In this document: positions 34,764 through 46,928 of the stretch, piece by piece
How the letters are laid out: every line of letters starts with the position of its first letter
Position numbering within the stretch: position 1 is the first letter of the stretch
Source: Bursaphelenchus xylophilus
Lineage: Eukaryota > Nematoda > Chromadorea > Rhabditida > Aphelenchoididae
DNA: 64,000 nt
Assembly (NCBI GenBank): GCA_904066235.2
Contig: CAJFCV020000005.1
Location: forward strand, 5,823,501 to 5,887,500
Direction of reading: 5' to 3'
The notes under the pieces: generated by a model
What the model was told of the DNA's origin: nothing
The model's input: the letters and a program-made list of their open reading frames with translations, nothing else
The model's database searches: none
Made by a program: the position numbers and the translations under genes

Positions 34764-35379
34764 TAGACATGGCTAGTGGGCCGGGCCGGCCCGGCCCGGC
34801 CCGGCCCAGCCCCCCGGGGGGCCGGGCTGGGCCGGGCCGAACGAGTTTTAAAGGCCCCGGGGCCGGGCCGACCTCTTCCGGCCCCCGGGCCGGGCCGACC
34901 GGGGGCCCCCGCCAGGCCCCCAATAGGCCCCCAATGACTAAAATTCTCAGTCTCAAAGCGAAAATTAGGGCTGCCAATAAAAATAAAACGCAGAGCCAAG
35001 AACCGATTGGGTTTTTTGAAGTACTTTAGGAAATGGTTGGTAATTTTTTGTTTCAAAAATTTATTGTCGATTGTTATAACAAAAAAATGGGGACTTGGGT
35101 AGTACAACCCGCCAGCCCAGTTCAGCCCCCCTGGACCCAGTATAAACCCCCTCATCCAGAGCTGAACTACCAAAGCCCCAAAAAAATGTGTTAGATCTCG
35201 CAATGAATGCAGTATTTATATTTACAGTTCGGCCCCCTGTCGGCCCCGGCCCGGCCCCCTGGGGGCCGGGGCCGGGCCGGGCCGAGAAAATTTGAAGGGG
35301 GCCGGGGCCGGGCCGACCCCTTCCGGCCCCCGGGCCGGGCCGCGATTTTCGGCCCGGCCCGGCCCCCCAGCCATGTCTA
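34764..35379. mobile_element. GC-rich hAT-like non-autonomous element with 8-bp duplication
   Basis: Ends are TAGACATGGCT and its inverse, followed by long GGGCCGGGCC tracts on both sides. The element is flanked by an exact 8-bp duplication, GATGTAAG (34756-34763 and 35380-35387), the signature of hAT transposition. The interior between about 34930 and 35220 is ordinary AT-rich DNA. No transposase is present. Confidence 0.85.
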
Positions 35380-35462
35380 GATGTAAGCGTCGAAATTAGG
35401 ATAGCCGATGGCGCTCATTTCGGAAATGACATTCATTTCTTTGACCGTTACTTTTTCCTTAA

Positions 35463-36908
35463 AGTACGCACTTCTGGAAGCCTAGCAATACACTTGGCCA
35501 CCTGCAAATTAATTCCCGTCGGGACCCAAAAAGGGATTTGAATTTGTTTGTGTACGGTAGAAAAAAAATATTTTTTTTGCGGCGGCAGCCAAGGATTTTA
35601 TTTGTTTGTTCATGGAATCAACGGTTTTGGAGCCTTGGCGTGGTTTTGAGTAAGTTTTATGTATAATAAATAAATCGTTTGTGGTTGGTGTATATTTTGC
35701 CGTATTTTAGTTTTTTTTCAATAAAAACTGATGTTTTAGGTCCGAATTTTAGCCAAGAAACGTGATCGTCTACGGGTTCACGTGCGTTGATGAGTACGAT
35801 GTCCAGCAACGGAAGGAGTTCGATGTAAAATGAATGCCGTTCGTCGCCCGAGGAAGTCTTGAACTCCATGAATTCGAATGGGAAAAGCAGAGTTTGCAGA
35901 AAAAGGTCAAGATTCATTGAGAGAATCATGAAGGATCAGACTTTTGTTGGCTCGTTTAACATGGGGTAGATACATGGGTTCCAAGAAGAGTTTGGAGATC
36001 AACCCTGAACACTGTATCATGAAGTAAGTTCAATTTTTTTGACATTGATTACTCGGTTTTAGGGCTCTCTGCGAACGTGTCAGAAATGACAAGATCCCCT
36101 GCCATCTGGATGTCCATCTTCGAGACAGACTTCGTGTTCCTTCCTGGAAAGGCCCGCCTCTTACTCCAACAGAATCTGACGCATGATCAAGTGTGGTTTG
36201 GATCTTGATGAAGCCCCGATGCCGTCACAGAGCCTACATCTGTCCCAGTGGAGACTTATGTAATTCGTTGAATAATAATAGCAAAAATAAAGATAAGATA
36301 AGCGGTTAATAAATTTATGTTATAAATATTGATTCTGAAAAGGTTGGAGGGAAGAAGGCTTCTTGCTAATCACAGATAATCGGGAGACAAAGAGACGAAG
36401 CTGCTGTAGTAGGCGTTGCGGTATTGGTTGACGTGATTGTCGTCCAAAAACTGAAAAATTCAAGGAAAATAAACGGATAATATCGGAATTTTATCAACAA
36501 ATGGTTCATCAGGCGAAATTTAAACTGACAAAAGAGAGTATGAGAGAGCTTGTTCAGGTTTTTTTACAGCTTCTTTAGACGATAATACTAACAAATCATG
36601 GATAAGATAGCATTTTTCACGAGAAGAAAGATAATCTGAACAATTTTGAAAGAAATCACAAAAAACAGCTAGTAAACGACTTTCTCCAACCGTCCCTGAG
36701 CTCGCCGTCTAGAAACAAGCGAAAATAAACATAAAATAACTTACTGAGATCAATCCATCGCGATATCAAACAATAAAATTCTCGGCTGCAGCCGCAAAAA
36801 AATATTTTTTCTACCGTATACAAATAAATTCAAATCCCTTTTTGGGTCCCGACGGGAATTAATTTGCAGGTGGCCAAGTGTATTGCTAGGCTTCCAGAAG
36901 TGCGTACT
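35463..36908. mobile_element. TTAA-flanked TIR element carrying a gene fragment
   Basis: Terminal inverted repeats of about 125 bp (35463-35590 and 36785-36908) start AGTACGCACTTCTGGAAGCC. TTAA lies on both sides (35459-35462, 36909-36912), fitting a piggyBac-like TTAA target. The inside contains a decayed HSP90 C-terminal segment and, on the minus strand, a possible 27-codon terminal exon at 36370-36450 behind a TTTTCAG acceptor. No transposase seen. Confidence 0.78.
35745..36262 (+). pseudogene. Decayed HSP90 C-terminal fragment captured in a TIR element
   Basis: Pieces of an HSP90 C-terminal region occur in the right order but in shifting frames with stops: DEYDVQQRKEFD, then SLELHEFEWEKQSLQKKVK, then (after an apparent deletion) GRYMGSKKSLEINPEH followed by CIMKALCERVRNDK, and finally RMIKCGLDLDEAP. 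These match the conserved blocks around DEYxVQQLKEFD, KKHLEINPxH and RMIKLGLDxDE of cytosolic HSP90. A GTAAGT...TTTTAG intron at about 36024-36062 is retained between CIM and KALCERV, so the copy came from genomic DNA, not from mRNA. AATAAA follows at about 36285. Non-functional. Confidence 0.78.
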
Positions 36909-37804
36909 TTAAGTAGTTCTGTAAAGAAGTAATTTTTTTCATAAATACTCGATTTTGAGGTTTTCGATGTTGCTTCGAAAATAAAAACATATAACATAAC
37001 ACAGCACACTTTTAAGAGTGTGCTGTGCTGTGCTTTTATGTTAGCAATGGCTTCAGATACCACCTAATTCAGTTGCTGGCAAAAACGAGATTTTTTGAAA
37101 TTCTCGATTGAAATTCTTTTTTTTGGTGGTGCGTCGATTTTCCTATCAAACAAAATAATTTGGAGGGCCTAGAAGCGCCATAATAAAAATTAGCACAGCA
37201 AGTACTCGATAAACGAAGAATTTTAATTCTGCACTTCATACGAAACGAAGAAAACAATGACTGAAAGACTACCCCACGTGGCGGATTTCAGATTCCAGGT
37301 TTACACATTACTGTATATAGGCGGTATCAAATAACAATACCTATCAATGACTAAGCAGAGTCTAGACGTCGATGATCGTATGACCTGATTTAGACACGTT
37401 GCGGAAGGAACAATAATTTCTGATCTCAATTTCATAATTTTTAGTCTCCCACAATTTCGCTGACATTCTTTTGCAATTTCGGTCTTATAACGTCGCCAAA
37501 CTAGAAGAAGAAGATGCTAAGAAATGTGATTGATCAATTAGAATTAGATGTGATGTAACAGAATTGACTCCGCCGTCGTCTTCACACTTCTCCATCCAGC
37601 AGGTGACCTCTGATCGAACGTCCGACCATTGTTTTAATTTCATTCCCATTGCTTCTCGCTGGACTGACTGGTCGACTTCAGGTGACGTCTCCCTTTTCTC
37701 ATCCCACGTGTTTGAGATTTGTTCTTAAGGGGAAAAGATTTCTCAATCAAATCATTCGATCGCGGCTAGGGAGCAAGGAGAAGATTAACCAGCTTCCCTT
37801 TTTC

Positions 37805-37806
37805 AG
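37805..37806 (+). other. Probable spliced-leader acceptor of the TDH gene
   Basis: CCCTTTTTCAG ends directly at the start codon (ATG at 37807). An acceptor abutting the ATG with no upstream coding exon is typical of nematode trans-splicing. Confidence 0.65.
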
Positions 37807-39622
<1,816 letters not shown>

Positions 39623-39788
39623 AAAGTCTACTTTCCCTAAGGGCTTTGATCTTTTTAACCTTTCTTCGGGTGCATCCAAATGAAACTCCAACTCTTGCAG
39701 AATTCACGTTTTAAAGTTTCCGGTATTTATTTCCATTGGCGAAATATTGTAATAATATTGCGTAATGTTTTACAGTTTGTTGTGCTCT

Positions 39789-40519
39789 TCAACTTCTGAT
39801 TATCTTCCTATACGATGTAGCGGAAGAGGCGGCATTATAAGAGGTTGATTGTGGCGCTGTGTTACTGTACGTCGCCTAAAAGGTTAACTTATCATTATGA
39901 TAAGAACTTAGATGTATTCATCTTGTATCTAGGTACTTACTGGGACTTCTTCGGCAGTTTCAGCCACGGCAGGAGCTATCTCAGACTGAGTGTAACTTGC
40001 GCCCGCACCAGCACCTGCATTATAGGATGAGGAAACTGTTGCCTGGTTGTAGGAAGATGACGACGCGGAGGCTACGGGGCCCTCGTTGTAAGCGGAAACA
40101 GATGGCTGCGAATATTTCTCCTGAGCTACTTCAACTGTGGTGCGCTCAATGACTGGACGGTAATACTTTTTTCGGATGATGTAAGTGACAGCTGGAAAAC
40201 ATCTTTTGGTAAACAATGCCGACGTTCAGAAGTATGACTGTAAATACTTACGTCTTGCTGCTGGTCTGGAGACATACGAAGGGATTCTGTAACTGACCAC
40301 TGGCTGCCGTACTCCGTATCCTTGCTGCAATCCATATCCCTGCTGAACTCCGTAATCTTGTTGGATCCCTTGGAATGCTTGTCCAAAAGGATCTCCTCCA
40401 TATCCTCCTTGGCCGTATCCTCCACAACATCCTCCTCCTCCGCCAAGACCCAGGAGATCCCAGAAGATGGCTTCGGAGGGATTCATAGACAACAAGAACA
40501 CCACCAAGACACTGATCAT
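39789..40519 (-). CDS. Secreted Gly/Tyr/Gln- and Ser/Ala-rich protein
   Basis: Exons 40252-40519, 39941-40191 and 39789-39875 join in phase to 201 residues. MISVLVVFLLSMNPSEAIF is a signal peptide. A Gly-rich stretch with a Cys pair (GGGGGCCGGYGQGGYGG) follows, then imperfect repeats of the type QQGYGVQQGYGL, a basic region RPAARR/RKKYYRP, and a Ser/Ala/Tyr-rich tail (SSSSYNQATVSSSYNAGAG). This composition suits structural secreted proteins of the cuticle, eggshell or other extracellular matrix. Only one cysteine pair is visible, so an ordered domain is unlikely. No named family recognised. The upstream ATG at 40573 would bury the signal peptide, so 40519 is preferred. Confidence 0.75.
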
Positions 40520-40830
40520 CTTCTCGCACGTACCCTTTCTGCTCAACTGATTGCTGAAACTGTGAATGGCCAAAAAAAGAGAAACCGGTTATGCTCTCCT
40601 GCAGGGCCCCCTCCACCCACCATCGGGCATTATCAGCCAACTCAATGACGTCATTCGAATCAGTCTGAGACCGAACACAACTTTTTCCGGAACGGAGCGT
40701 AACGTCAAAGATGTCAAGAACTGTTTACTATAGTCAAAAAGCGCACTCTTCATCGGAAAACAAAAAAATATTTGGAACAGAAGCCGGAGTCGGGAGAACG
40801 GAGCGGAGTGGAGCCGATGGACTAGTCTAT
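40520..40830. other. Short intergenic region
   Basis: 311 bp between the nlp-42-like stop and the start of the low-complexity secreted gene, both on the minus strand. No further gene seen. Confidence 0.45.
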
Positions 40831-41257
40831 TTACTTGCCCCAGGCCCAGCCGAGATCGTGCCAATCGGGGTTCTTCTTGATTGCTTTCATCGATCTCACA
40901 TATCGTTGCAGCATTACCTGAAAACAAGAGTTAGGAACAAAAAGAGTTTAACAAAACAACTCTTGCGAAAAAAGTAATCAAGTTCTGTGGGTTGTGTTAG
41001 AAAAGAGCAACACTCCACTTACGTCCTCAGGATCGACCAATTCCACAGCCACCGACCGCTTTCCCCAGGCCCAACCGAGGTCTTCCCATTGTGGATTATC
41101 TGAAGCCTTCTTGAGAGCTGATCTATCTACAATTATATAAAACATGTACATATATATAAATAATGAATAAGAATTTACCCATAGGAGATGCATGTGTTAT
41201 AGCTATCGTTATGCCAACAACTGTTAGTGTGCACAGAATCCTGGTCAACAAGGACAT
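40831..41257 (-). CDS. nlp-42: NLP-42-like neuropeptide precursor (W-X6-W-amide type)
   Basis: Precursor of 89 residues from exons 41179-41257, 41023-41126 and 40831-40917, in phase. The N-terminus MSLLTRILCTLTVVGITIAI is a signal peptide. Two peptides can be read. The first is ASDNPQWEDLGWAW, between KK and GKR. The second is NPDWHDLGWAW, between KK and a terminal GK just before the stop. Each has a Gly as amide donor and two Trp residues six apart, the W-X6-W-amide signature of the allatostatin-B/myoinhibitory peptide class. The sequences correspond closely to the two peptides I recall for C. elegans NLP-42. The segment between the two peptides (SVAVELVDPEDVMLQRYVRS) is a spacer. Only these two peptides are encoded. 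Confidence in neuropeptide function is high, and the orthology is likely. Confidence 0.9.
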
Positions 41258-42177
41258 GATAAGGAGACCTGTAATCAGACTCAGTACAATATAACGTATA
41301 ATGTCAAATACTGATTGTACAACTTATTCTACACGCATCTAAGCACAGAAAGTCACAGGATTGCGTCATCGGAGTCCCTAAGAAGGGCCTGGGGCCAAAT
41401 TTTAATTAAAATGTTACGGCGTATGTTAATGTGTGATAAGCCGGCAGTAAACCCCCGTAGGCACGCGGTCTATCGTAATCAGAAGAGAAATAAATACGAA
41501 GGTTTCCAGATATGGGACTTCCCCAATTACTAATACAAAATACGAGTATACTACCCCATTTCCTATTTTCAAAATACTGAAATTAAAATCAGATAAGGTG
41601 GAAGCTAATTACGAAGAAATGGATTTGGTCCCACGGCCTTCCGAGTCGCAAATTGAAGGGGCAGAGGGGAAAGAAGAGGAATGACAACACCCACAATCTG
41701 GCCATCAGAGATACGACGCATGCAGTGATGATAATTCGTATGCAGATTTCGTATAAAGAGAGGGAGGGAGGCCAAAACTAGCAAACCGCAGCAAATCCGC
41801 ATGTTGCATATGACAGATATACGGAGATGGACGCCCAGTGAAACATTCCTGTTGTTTTAGCCACCAAAAATCCTCCGAACTTCCCCATTCCACCACTTCT
41901 ACACAGAGAACAAGAAGCAGTAACCGCTCTCATTAAATTTGCATCTTATAAACCGAGATTCGACGCCATAAAAACGAGGCCCAATTAAATATCTTCTCAG
42001 TAATCAAAATGTAAATATTAATTTTTACATAGTAACCTAATCCACAACTCCCACAGTACCAGGAAGACCTTAAGTTGGGGTGGATTAAAGTACAAGATGA
42101 CAGAAATTTCATAAAACGTTTATTCGAAGAGGTCCAAAGGGACTGGCAAGGGGACGGAATTCCGATATTCGAATATT
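41258..42177. other. Upstream region of the neuropeptide gene
   Basis: 920 bp between the nlp-42-like start and the 3' end of the tail-anchored protein gene; expected to hold the neuropeptide promoter. No convincing ORF. Confidence 0.45.
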
Positions 42178-45100
42178 TCAATTAGCCAAATTTGCATTTT
42201 GACACGTTTCGGCAATTCTCTCGGTTCTGTAGAGCAGCAAGAAGACGGCGGCTAAGAACAGCAGCAGCCATGAAACGAGCTCGTAATTGCCTCGGGAATA
42301 GTCCCTCATCTGTTGGAGCATCGCTTGTCTTGTGAATTCGTCGATCATCATCTGATTCGAACCATGGAGAAGAGGATCCGTCGCTTGAGTCTTTTTGGAT
42401 CGACGCTTGACCAACGAAGAAGGACGACTGTCTACTTCGGCAAAACTGACAACGGTCTCATCCCTGGATACATTTGCTGGGGGAGTGACCACACTAAAAG
42501 TGAAAACTGTCAAATTATAATATGTTGCGTATCTTACCCATCCGGATGATTATCTACTGTAATGTCTGGTCTCTTGACCTTTTCTGAGGTTGAATTCTTG
42601 CTATCATCAGATGCACTACTGATCAAGAAACAGGGCTTTGCTGCATCAGCCTTGTACTAAAAAAGTAATCAATATTTGAGATTATGGCTCCATTTGGGGC
42701 AGATCGGGTATCGGTCACGATCAAGTAAAACCATAGTGCCTATCACACCCCGCCCATTTCTTGTATTTTTCTTTTTATTCCAATTTTCGGCGCTACGACG
42801 TTTCGGGTCAGGATCAGCTCGGGTCGCGACACTTCGGGTCAACGACATCTCGGGTCAACGACATTTCGGGTCAACGATGCCGTTTAATATTTTCGCTTCG
42901 GGACTGGGAAAAAAGAATTTTTCGGTGAATTTGAAAAATTTTTGAAATGTTTTCGCCTCGGGACTTGGAAAAAAGAATTTTTTGGAGAATTTGAACAAAA
43001 TTTTGAGATGTTTTCGCTTCGGGACGTGGGAAAAAGGATTTTTTGGACAGTTTGAACAAAAATTTTTGAAATGTTTTCGTTTCGGGACTTGGGAAAAGGA
43101 ATTTTTCGGAGAATCTGAATAAAATTTTGAAATGTTTTTGCTTTTAATTGCATACAATCACGACTATAAACGACTATCTTCTTACCGCGCTCTCTGGCAC
43201 TGTCTGTGTTTAAATCCAGTTAAAAAACATAAACAATGGATACGATTTTCTTATTTGCTAGACGCTTATAAACACTATTTACCTAAAAAAATTGAAAATA
43301 AACCTCAATTCTCCAAAAAATCCTTTTTCCCAATTCCCGAAGCGAAAACATTTCAAAATTTTGTTCAAATTCTCCAAAAAATTCTTTTTTCCAAGTCCCG
43401 AAGCGAAAATATTAAACGGTATCGTTGACCTGAGTTGTCGTTGACCCGAGTTGTCCCTGACCCGAAATGTCGGGACGCGCAATTTTCATACAGCCATTTT
43501 CTCGTGTCCGTACTTTTCGCGTCAGGCAGTTCGAGTCAACGATACATTTTTACACACAATTGAAGAAAAATACATCCATTCTTTATGATACATTTTTTAC
43601 AGTAATTAAAAAATTTATATTTTTTTATTCTTTATAAAAACAGTGGATTTAGTAGGGTTTTTAATTTAACAGATTTTTTCAAAACGACGTCAAATTAGCG
43701 GCATTTTGGCTAAATTGAAGCTTCTGATAACGAAGCTTTCAAACGCGAGTTTAACACAGACCATGATGAATGCCGTTAATATTAGCCGTAACTAGTATTA
43801 CCGCTTATTTTATCTGTCGTTTTGACAAGGGGCAATTTGGTTACTAAAAAAAGTGTTTTCGTAGGCAGTCGGCAAGCCCACGTTTTCATCAACTCTGTAA
43901 ATAAAACTATCGGAACAAGGGACAAGATTTTCAAAATCAGCACATTCGATTACATGCAAAAATGTGTTGTTGACCGAAAATTTTCGTTGCAGCCCAAACT
44001 CTATCGCCCATTTGCTAAAATTTCGCTTTTGGAAACCTTTTTGTTTAGCGGACCTTTTCGGCACTCGCGTTTTGGACTTGTGTATTGTACAGGGTGTTTC
44101 AAGAAATTTGGAACAAATAATTTGCTTATATCTTTTTGTTCTTTGCAGCTATCAACGAATTTCTTTTTGCTGCTAAAAATTGACAGCGTGCGTTTTTAGA
44201 ATCTCAAAAAAAAAATTTTTTCGGCGGCGGAGGGCCCATTTCTCGGCGGAGAAATTTAGGGCCTTTTTTAAAAATCACAGCGTATTACGTGGCGGAAACG
44301 CCGTTGCAATGGCTGAAATCAAGTTTACGTAATACCTCCATCGATTTTACGGTATGCATTTTTTTGTTTTCGATTTTACGCACTTCCGCGGATGCGCGGC
44401 GGAGACCTCAGATTTCGGCGGACGTTGTTTTGGGCCTTTGGTTTTTGCAATTCATGTTGGAAAAGGAGGTTTGGGTGATTTTTTGTTGTCATCCGATGCA
44501 CAGATGACAAAAATTTCACGCTTTTTTTCCCTGGCGGAGGATTCGGCGGAGGCTTTATCAAAGGGTCAAAGCGGTCTTACGAGTCCGGGAAAAATCTCAG
44601 CTACAAGAATCCATCAGAGCAGCATTGTCTTTCAAAGATTTTTGATTTTTTTGGTCCGGCGGACAAATCGGCGGAGTTTTGTTTTTACCCTTTGATAAAG
44701 CCTCCGCCGACTCCTCCGCCGGTGATAAAAAGCACGAAATTTTTGCCATCTGTGCATCGGATGACAACAAAAAATCACCCAAACCTCCTTTTCCAACATG
44801 AATTGCAAAAACCAAAGGCCCAAAACAACGTCCGCCGAAATCTGAGGTCTCCGCCGCGCATCCGCGGAAGTGCGTAAAATCGAAAACAAAAAAATGCATA
44901 CCGTAAAATCGATGGAGGTATTACGTAAACTTGATTTCAGCCATTGCAACGGCGTTTCCGCCACGTAATACGCTGTGATTTTTAAAAAAGGCCCTAAATT
45001 TCTCCGCCGAGAAATGGGCCCTCCGCCGCCGAAAAAATTTTTTTTTTGAGATTCTAAAAACGCACGCTGTCAATTTTTAGAAGCAAAAAGAAATTCGTTG

Positions 45101-45605
45101 ATAGCTGCAAAGAACAAAAAGATATAAGCAAATCATTTGTTCCAAATTTCTTGAAACACCCTGTATAATAACTGATGCTAGAACTGGTTTTCCACTTACT
45201 GAAATGTGTGAGCTGTCCATGTTTTTCTCTGATTTACTCTTTTTGGACTTTCTCCGTCTAGTCGGCCTGAAAAGGAATGAAAAGAATTCTTTAATCATCA
45301 GTTAATTACCGTGATTTCTTTGTCTTCTCCTCCGTCGATGCTTCCTTTTGAGCTTGATTCTGTTTGTCTCTTGGACTTTTCGTTTTTTTCTCGGATTCAA
45401 AAATTTTTTGGGATTCTGATGGCGAAATAGGCTTCTCAAAAGCCGGGTTCTGGGAGACTGAAGACTTCCCTGGCGTCTTCGAACCCTTGATTCCTTGAAG
45501 ATCTCTTGGCTCCACCTGTTTCCAGACATTTAGATCCAAATGAGGGGACCTCCGGCGATAAAGTGGCTCTACCTTGAGAGTGATTTCGATTGTTGAATTG
45601 TCCAT
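42178..45605 (-). CDS. Tail-anchored protein with basic, Ser/Lys-rich N-terminal region
   Basis: Exons 45310-45605, 45200-45266, 42538-42656 and 42178-42493 join in phase to 265 residues. The N-terminal two thirds are hydrophilic and rich in Lys/Ser/Glu (for example PTRRRKSKKSKSEKN), with no cysteine pattern or known domain. Near the C-terminus a single hydrophobic helix (YELVSWLLLFLAAVFLLLY) is followed by only about 16 residues, the topology of a tail-anchored protein of ER, nuclear envelope or mitochondria. No KASH-type ending is evident. The 2.5-kb intron between exons 2 and 3 (42657-45199) contains a tandem/inverted repeat block and a 1.07-kb palindromic transposon, so the model rests on phase agreement across a long repeat-filled intron. 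An upstream in-frame ATG at 45716 is possible. Family not recognised. Confidence 0.66.
42770..43492. repeat. Inverted repeat element with 16-nt and 61-nt tandem units
   Basis: Outer parts contain tandem copies of a TCGGGTCAACGACA-type unit, present on the left (about 42790-42880) and inverted on the right (43430-43492). Inside the left arm, four copies of a roughly 61-bp unit starting TTTTCGCTTCGGGACTTGG run from about 42892 to 43135. Two inverted copies lie at 43315-43410. A related copy occupies the Dispatched intron at 52150-52735, and a short piece lies near 59945-60005. Confidence 0.75.
44090..45163. mobile_element. 1074-bp near-perfect palindromic TA-flanked element
   Basis: Begins CAGGGTGTTTCAAGAAATTT and ends with the inverse, flanked by TA on each side, consistent with Tc1/mariner-type target use. 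The two arms of about 500 bp are close to perfect inverted copies, so the same 72-codon ORF appears on both strands. It contains repeated CGGCGGA motifs. No transposase. Confidence 0.85.
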
Positions 45606-45849
45606 TACAAAGCTCGACCGTTCAGTATTCCGAGATTCCGGGAATGACAGCAATTGGCACAGCTTTATTTGTTCAAATTCCAATGGTTTTATTGGAAAAC
45701 GAAAAGAAAAATGCAAAATTTATGCAAATCAACAAGAAAATAACGTTTTTAGAGACCAAAACTTTGAGCAGATCGATGTACCGGTCAACGAATCTCCACA
45801 AAACTACAACAACTAGATACAATACCCATGTCAATACAATATAATAATC

Positions 45850-46928
45850 TTATTCGAACTTCCTCTCTTCTTCTGGTTCACATAATTCTGGATTAAAGTA
45901 GAAGAATCCAAGGGAATAATCGATATTGCCGGCTTCCACAGTGACATCGTTGTATCCCGTGTAGTCGTCCAGTTCCAGGTTTACTTTGTGTCCTTTACTC
46001 GTCATATCCCAAGCCACCCATCGCAGATTGTCCTTCATTCTCATGGCAGCCGGGATATCTTGGAAACTCGGTTCTTCAGTTGCACAAATGCCCACCTAAA
46101 CAAAATTGTAGTATAACCTAATGAAACAGCGAAGGCATCTTGAGATTTGCAGCAATTACCTGAATTGACGTCGTGAAATCGTATTGTAAAAGATGAGATA
46201 CCGCGAAATACAAATCTTGAAAAGGTAGGGGCATGCAGACGTTCCGGAGATAGGGGCATACAAGGTCCACCGTCAGTGACAGGGATTTAAGGCTTTTGAG
46301 TAACGCCTCGGGGGCCAACGCCCAGAATTGTCCGATATATCCGCCCACATTTAACATCGGACTGTCTGTAATATTATAATTATAGTCTTTAAAGAGCCGA
46401 CAAATCGTTCGTGTAATTGCACCCTAAACCTGTCACTCACCGAAGATGGGACCATTTCCTGTCCCGTTTTTCAGTTCAAAGGTAAATGGCGCTCTGATCG
46501 CGATGGATAAATGCTCCAGATTTGTGCAGAGCGAGAGGATATCTGGCAATCGGATTGCGGGGAAATGGAACCGAGGCCCTTCCTCGTTCTCTTGGAGAAA
46601 TGTCTCAGCAGATTCATCGCTGATCTGCAAGATCTTGAAGACACGGAATGATGGCCTTATTGCTCGATGGACCCTGTGACTGGTGTCCTAAAAGAATATA
46701 AAATAGAGCAATTAAATAAGGAACTAAAATAAAACTAAATGGAATATTTATTGACTGTAAAAGATTCGGAGTCATTAAAAGTTGCGTAAAACGACAGTAA
46801 ACTCGTCGTAAAAGATGGTATCTTACCATGAAGTTGAGCCTGTCCTCGATATTCATATCCCTGCCAATGTTTTGGAGAATGAATAATGGAAGTCGGTTGT
46901 AAACCAATCCCGACTTTCTCCTCTCCAT
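45850..46928 (-). CDS. F-box-like protein
   Basis: Exons 46827-46928, 46441-46687, 46160-46365 and 45850-46095 join in phase to 266 residues. The start follows a TGTAATTTCAG acceptor by one base. Near the N-terminus NRLPLFILQNIGRDMNIEDR has the spacing of an F-box (LP...I...L...DR), the module that binds SKP1 in SCF ubiquitin ligases. The rest contains Leu-rich segments such as LPDILSLCTNLEHLSIAIRA and ALLKSLKSLSLTVDLV, which suggest weak leucine-rich-repeat-like or FTH-type substrate recognition, then a hydrophilic C-terminal segment. F-box genes are numerous and fast-evolving in nematodes, so no orthologue is proposed. The F-box call is moderate because only the first half of the module is well matched. 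Confidence 0.68.

Larger units (their letters stand above)
33277..37806. other. Transposon-rich intergenic region
   Basis: About 4.5 kb with no supported host gene. It contains three different non-autonomous elements (33987-34323, 34764-35379, 35463-36908), annotated separately. The remaining parts (33277-33986, 34324-34763, 36909-37806) are AT-rich and hold only short ORFs. Confidence 0.55.

Noticed and set aside
34688..35203. 171-codon minus-strand ORF with Gly/Pro/Arg repeats
   Set aside because: It is produced by the GGGCCGGGCC tracts of the hAT-like element, not by a gene.
35657..35929. 90-codon minus-strand ORF
   Set aside because: It is antisense to the HSP90 pseudogene fragment; the similarity is on the plus strand.
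44289..44964. Same 72-codon ORF on both strands
   Set aside because: A consequence of the palindromic element; no protein family match.
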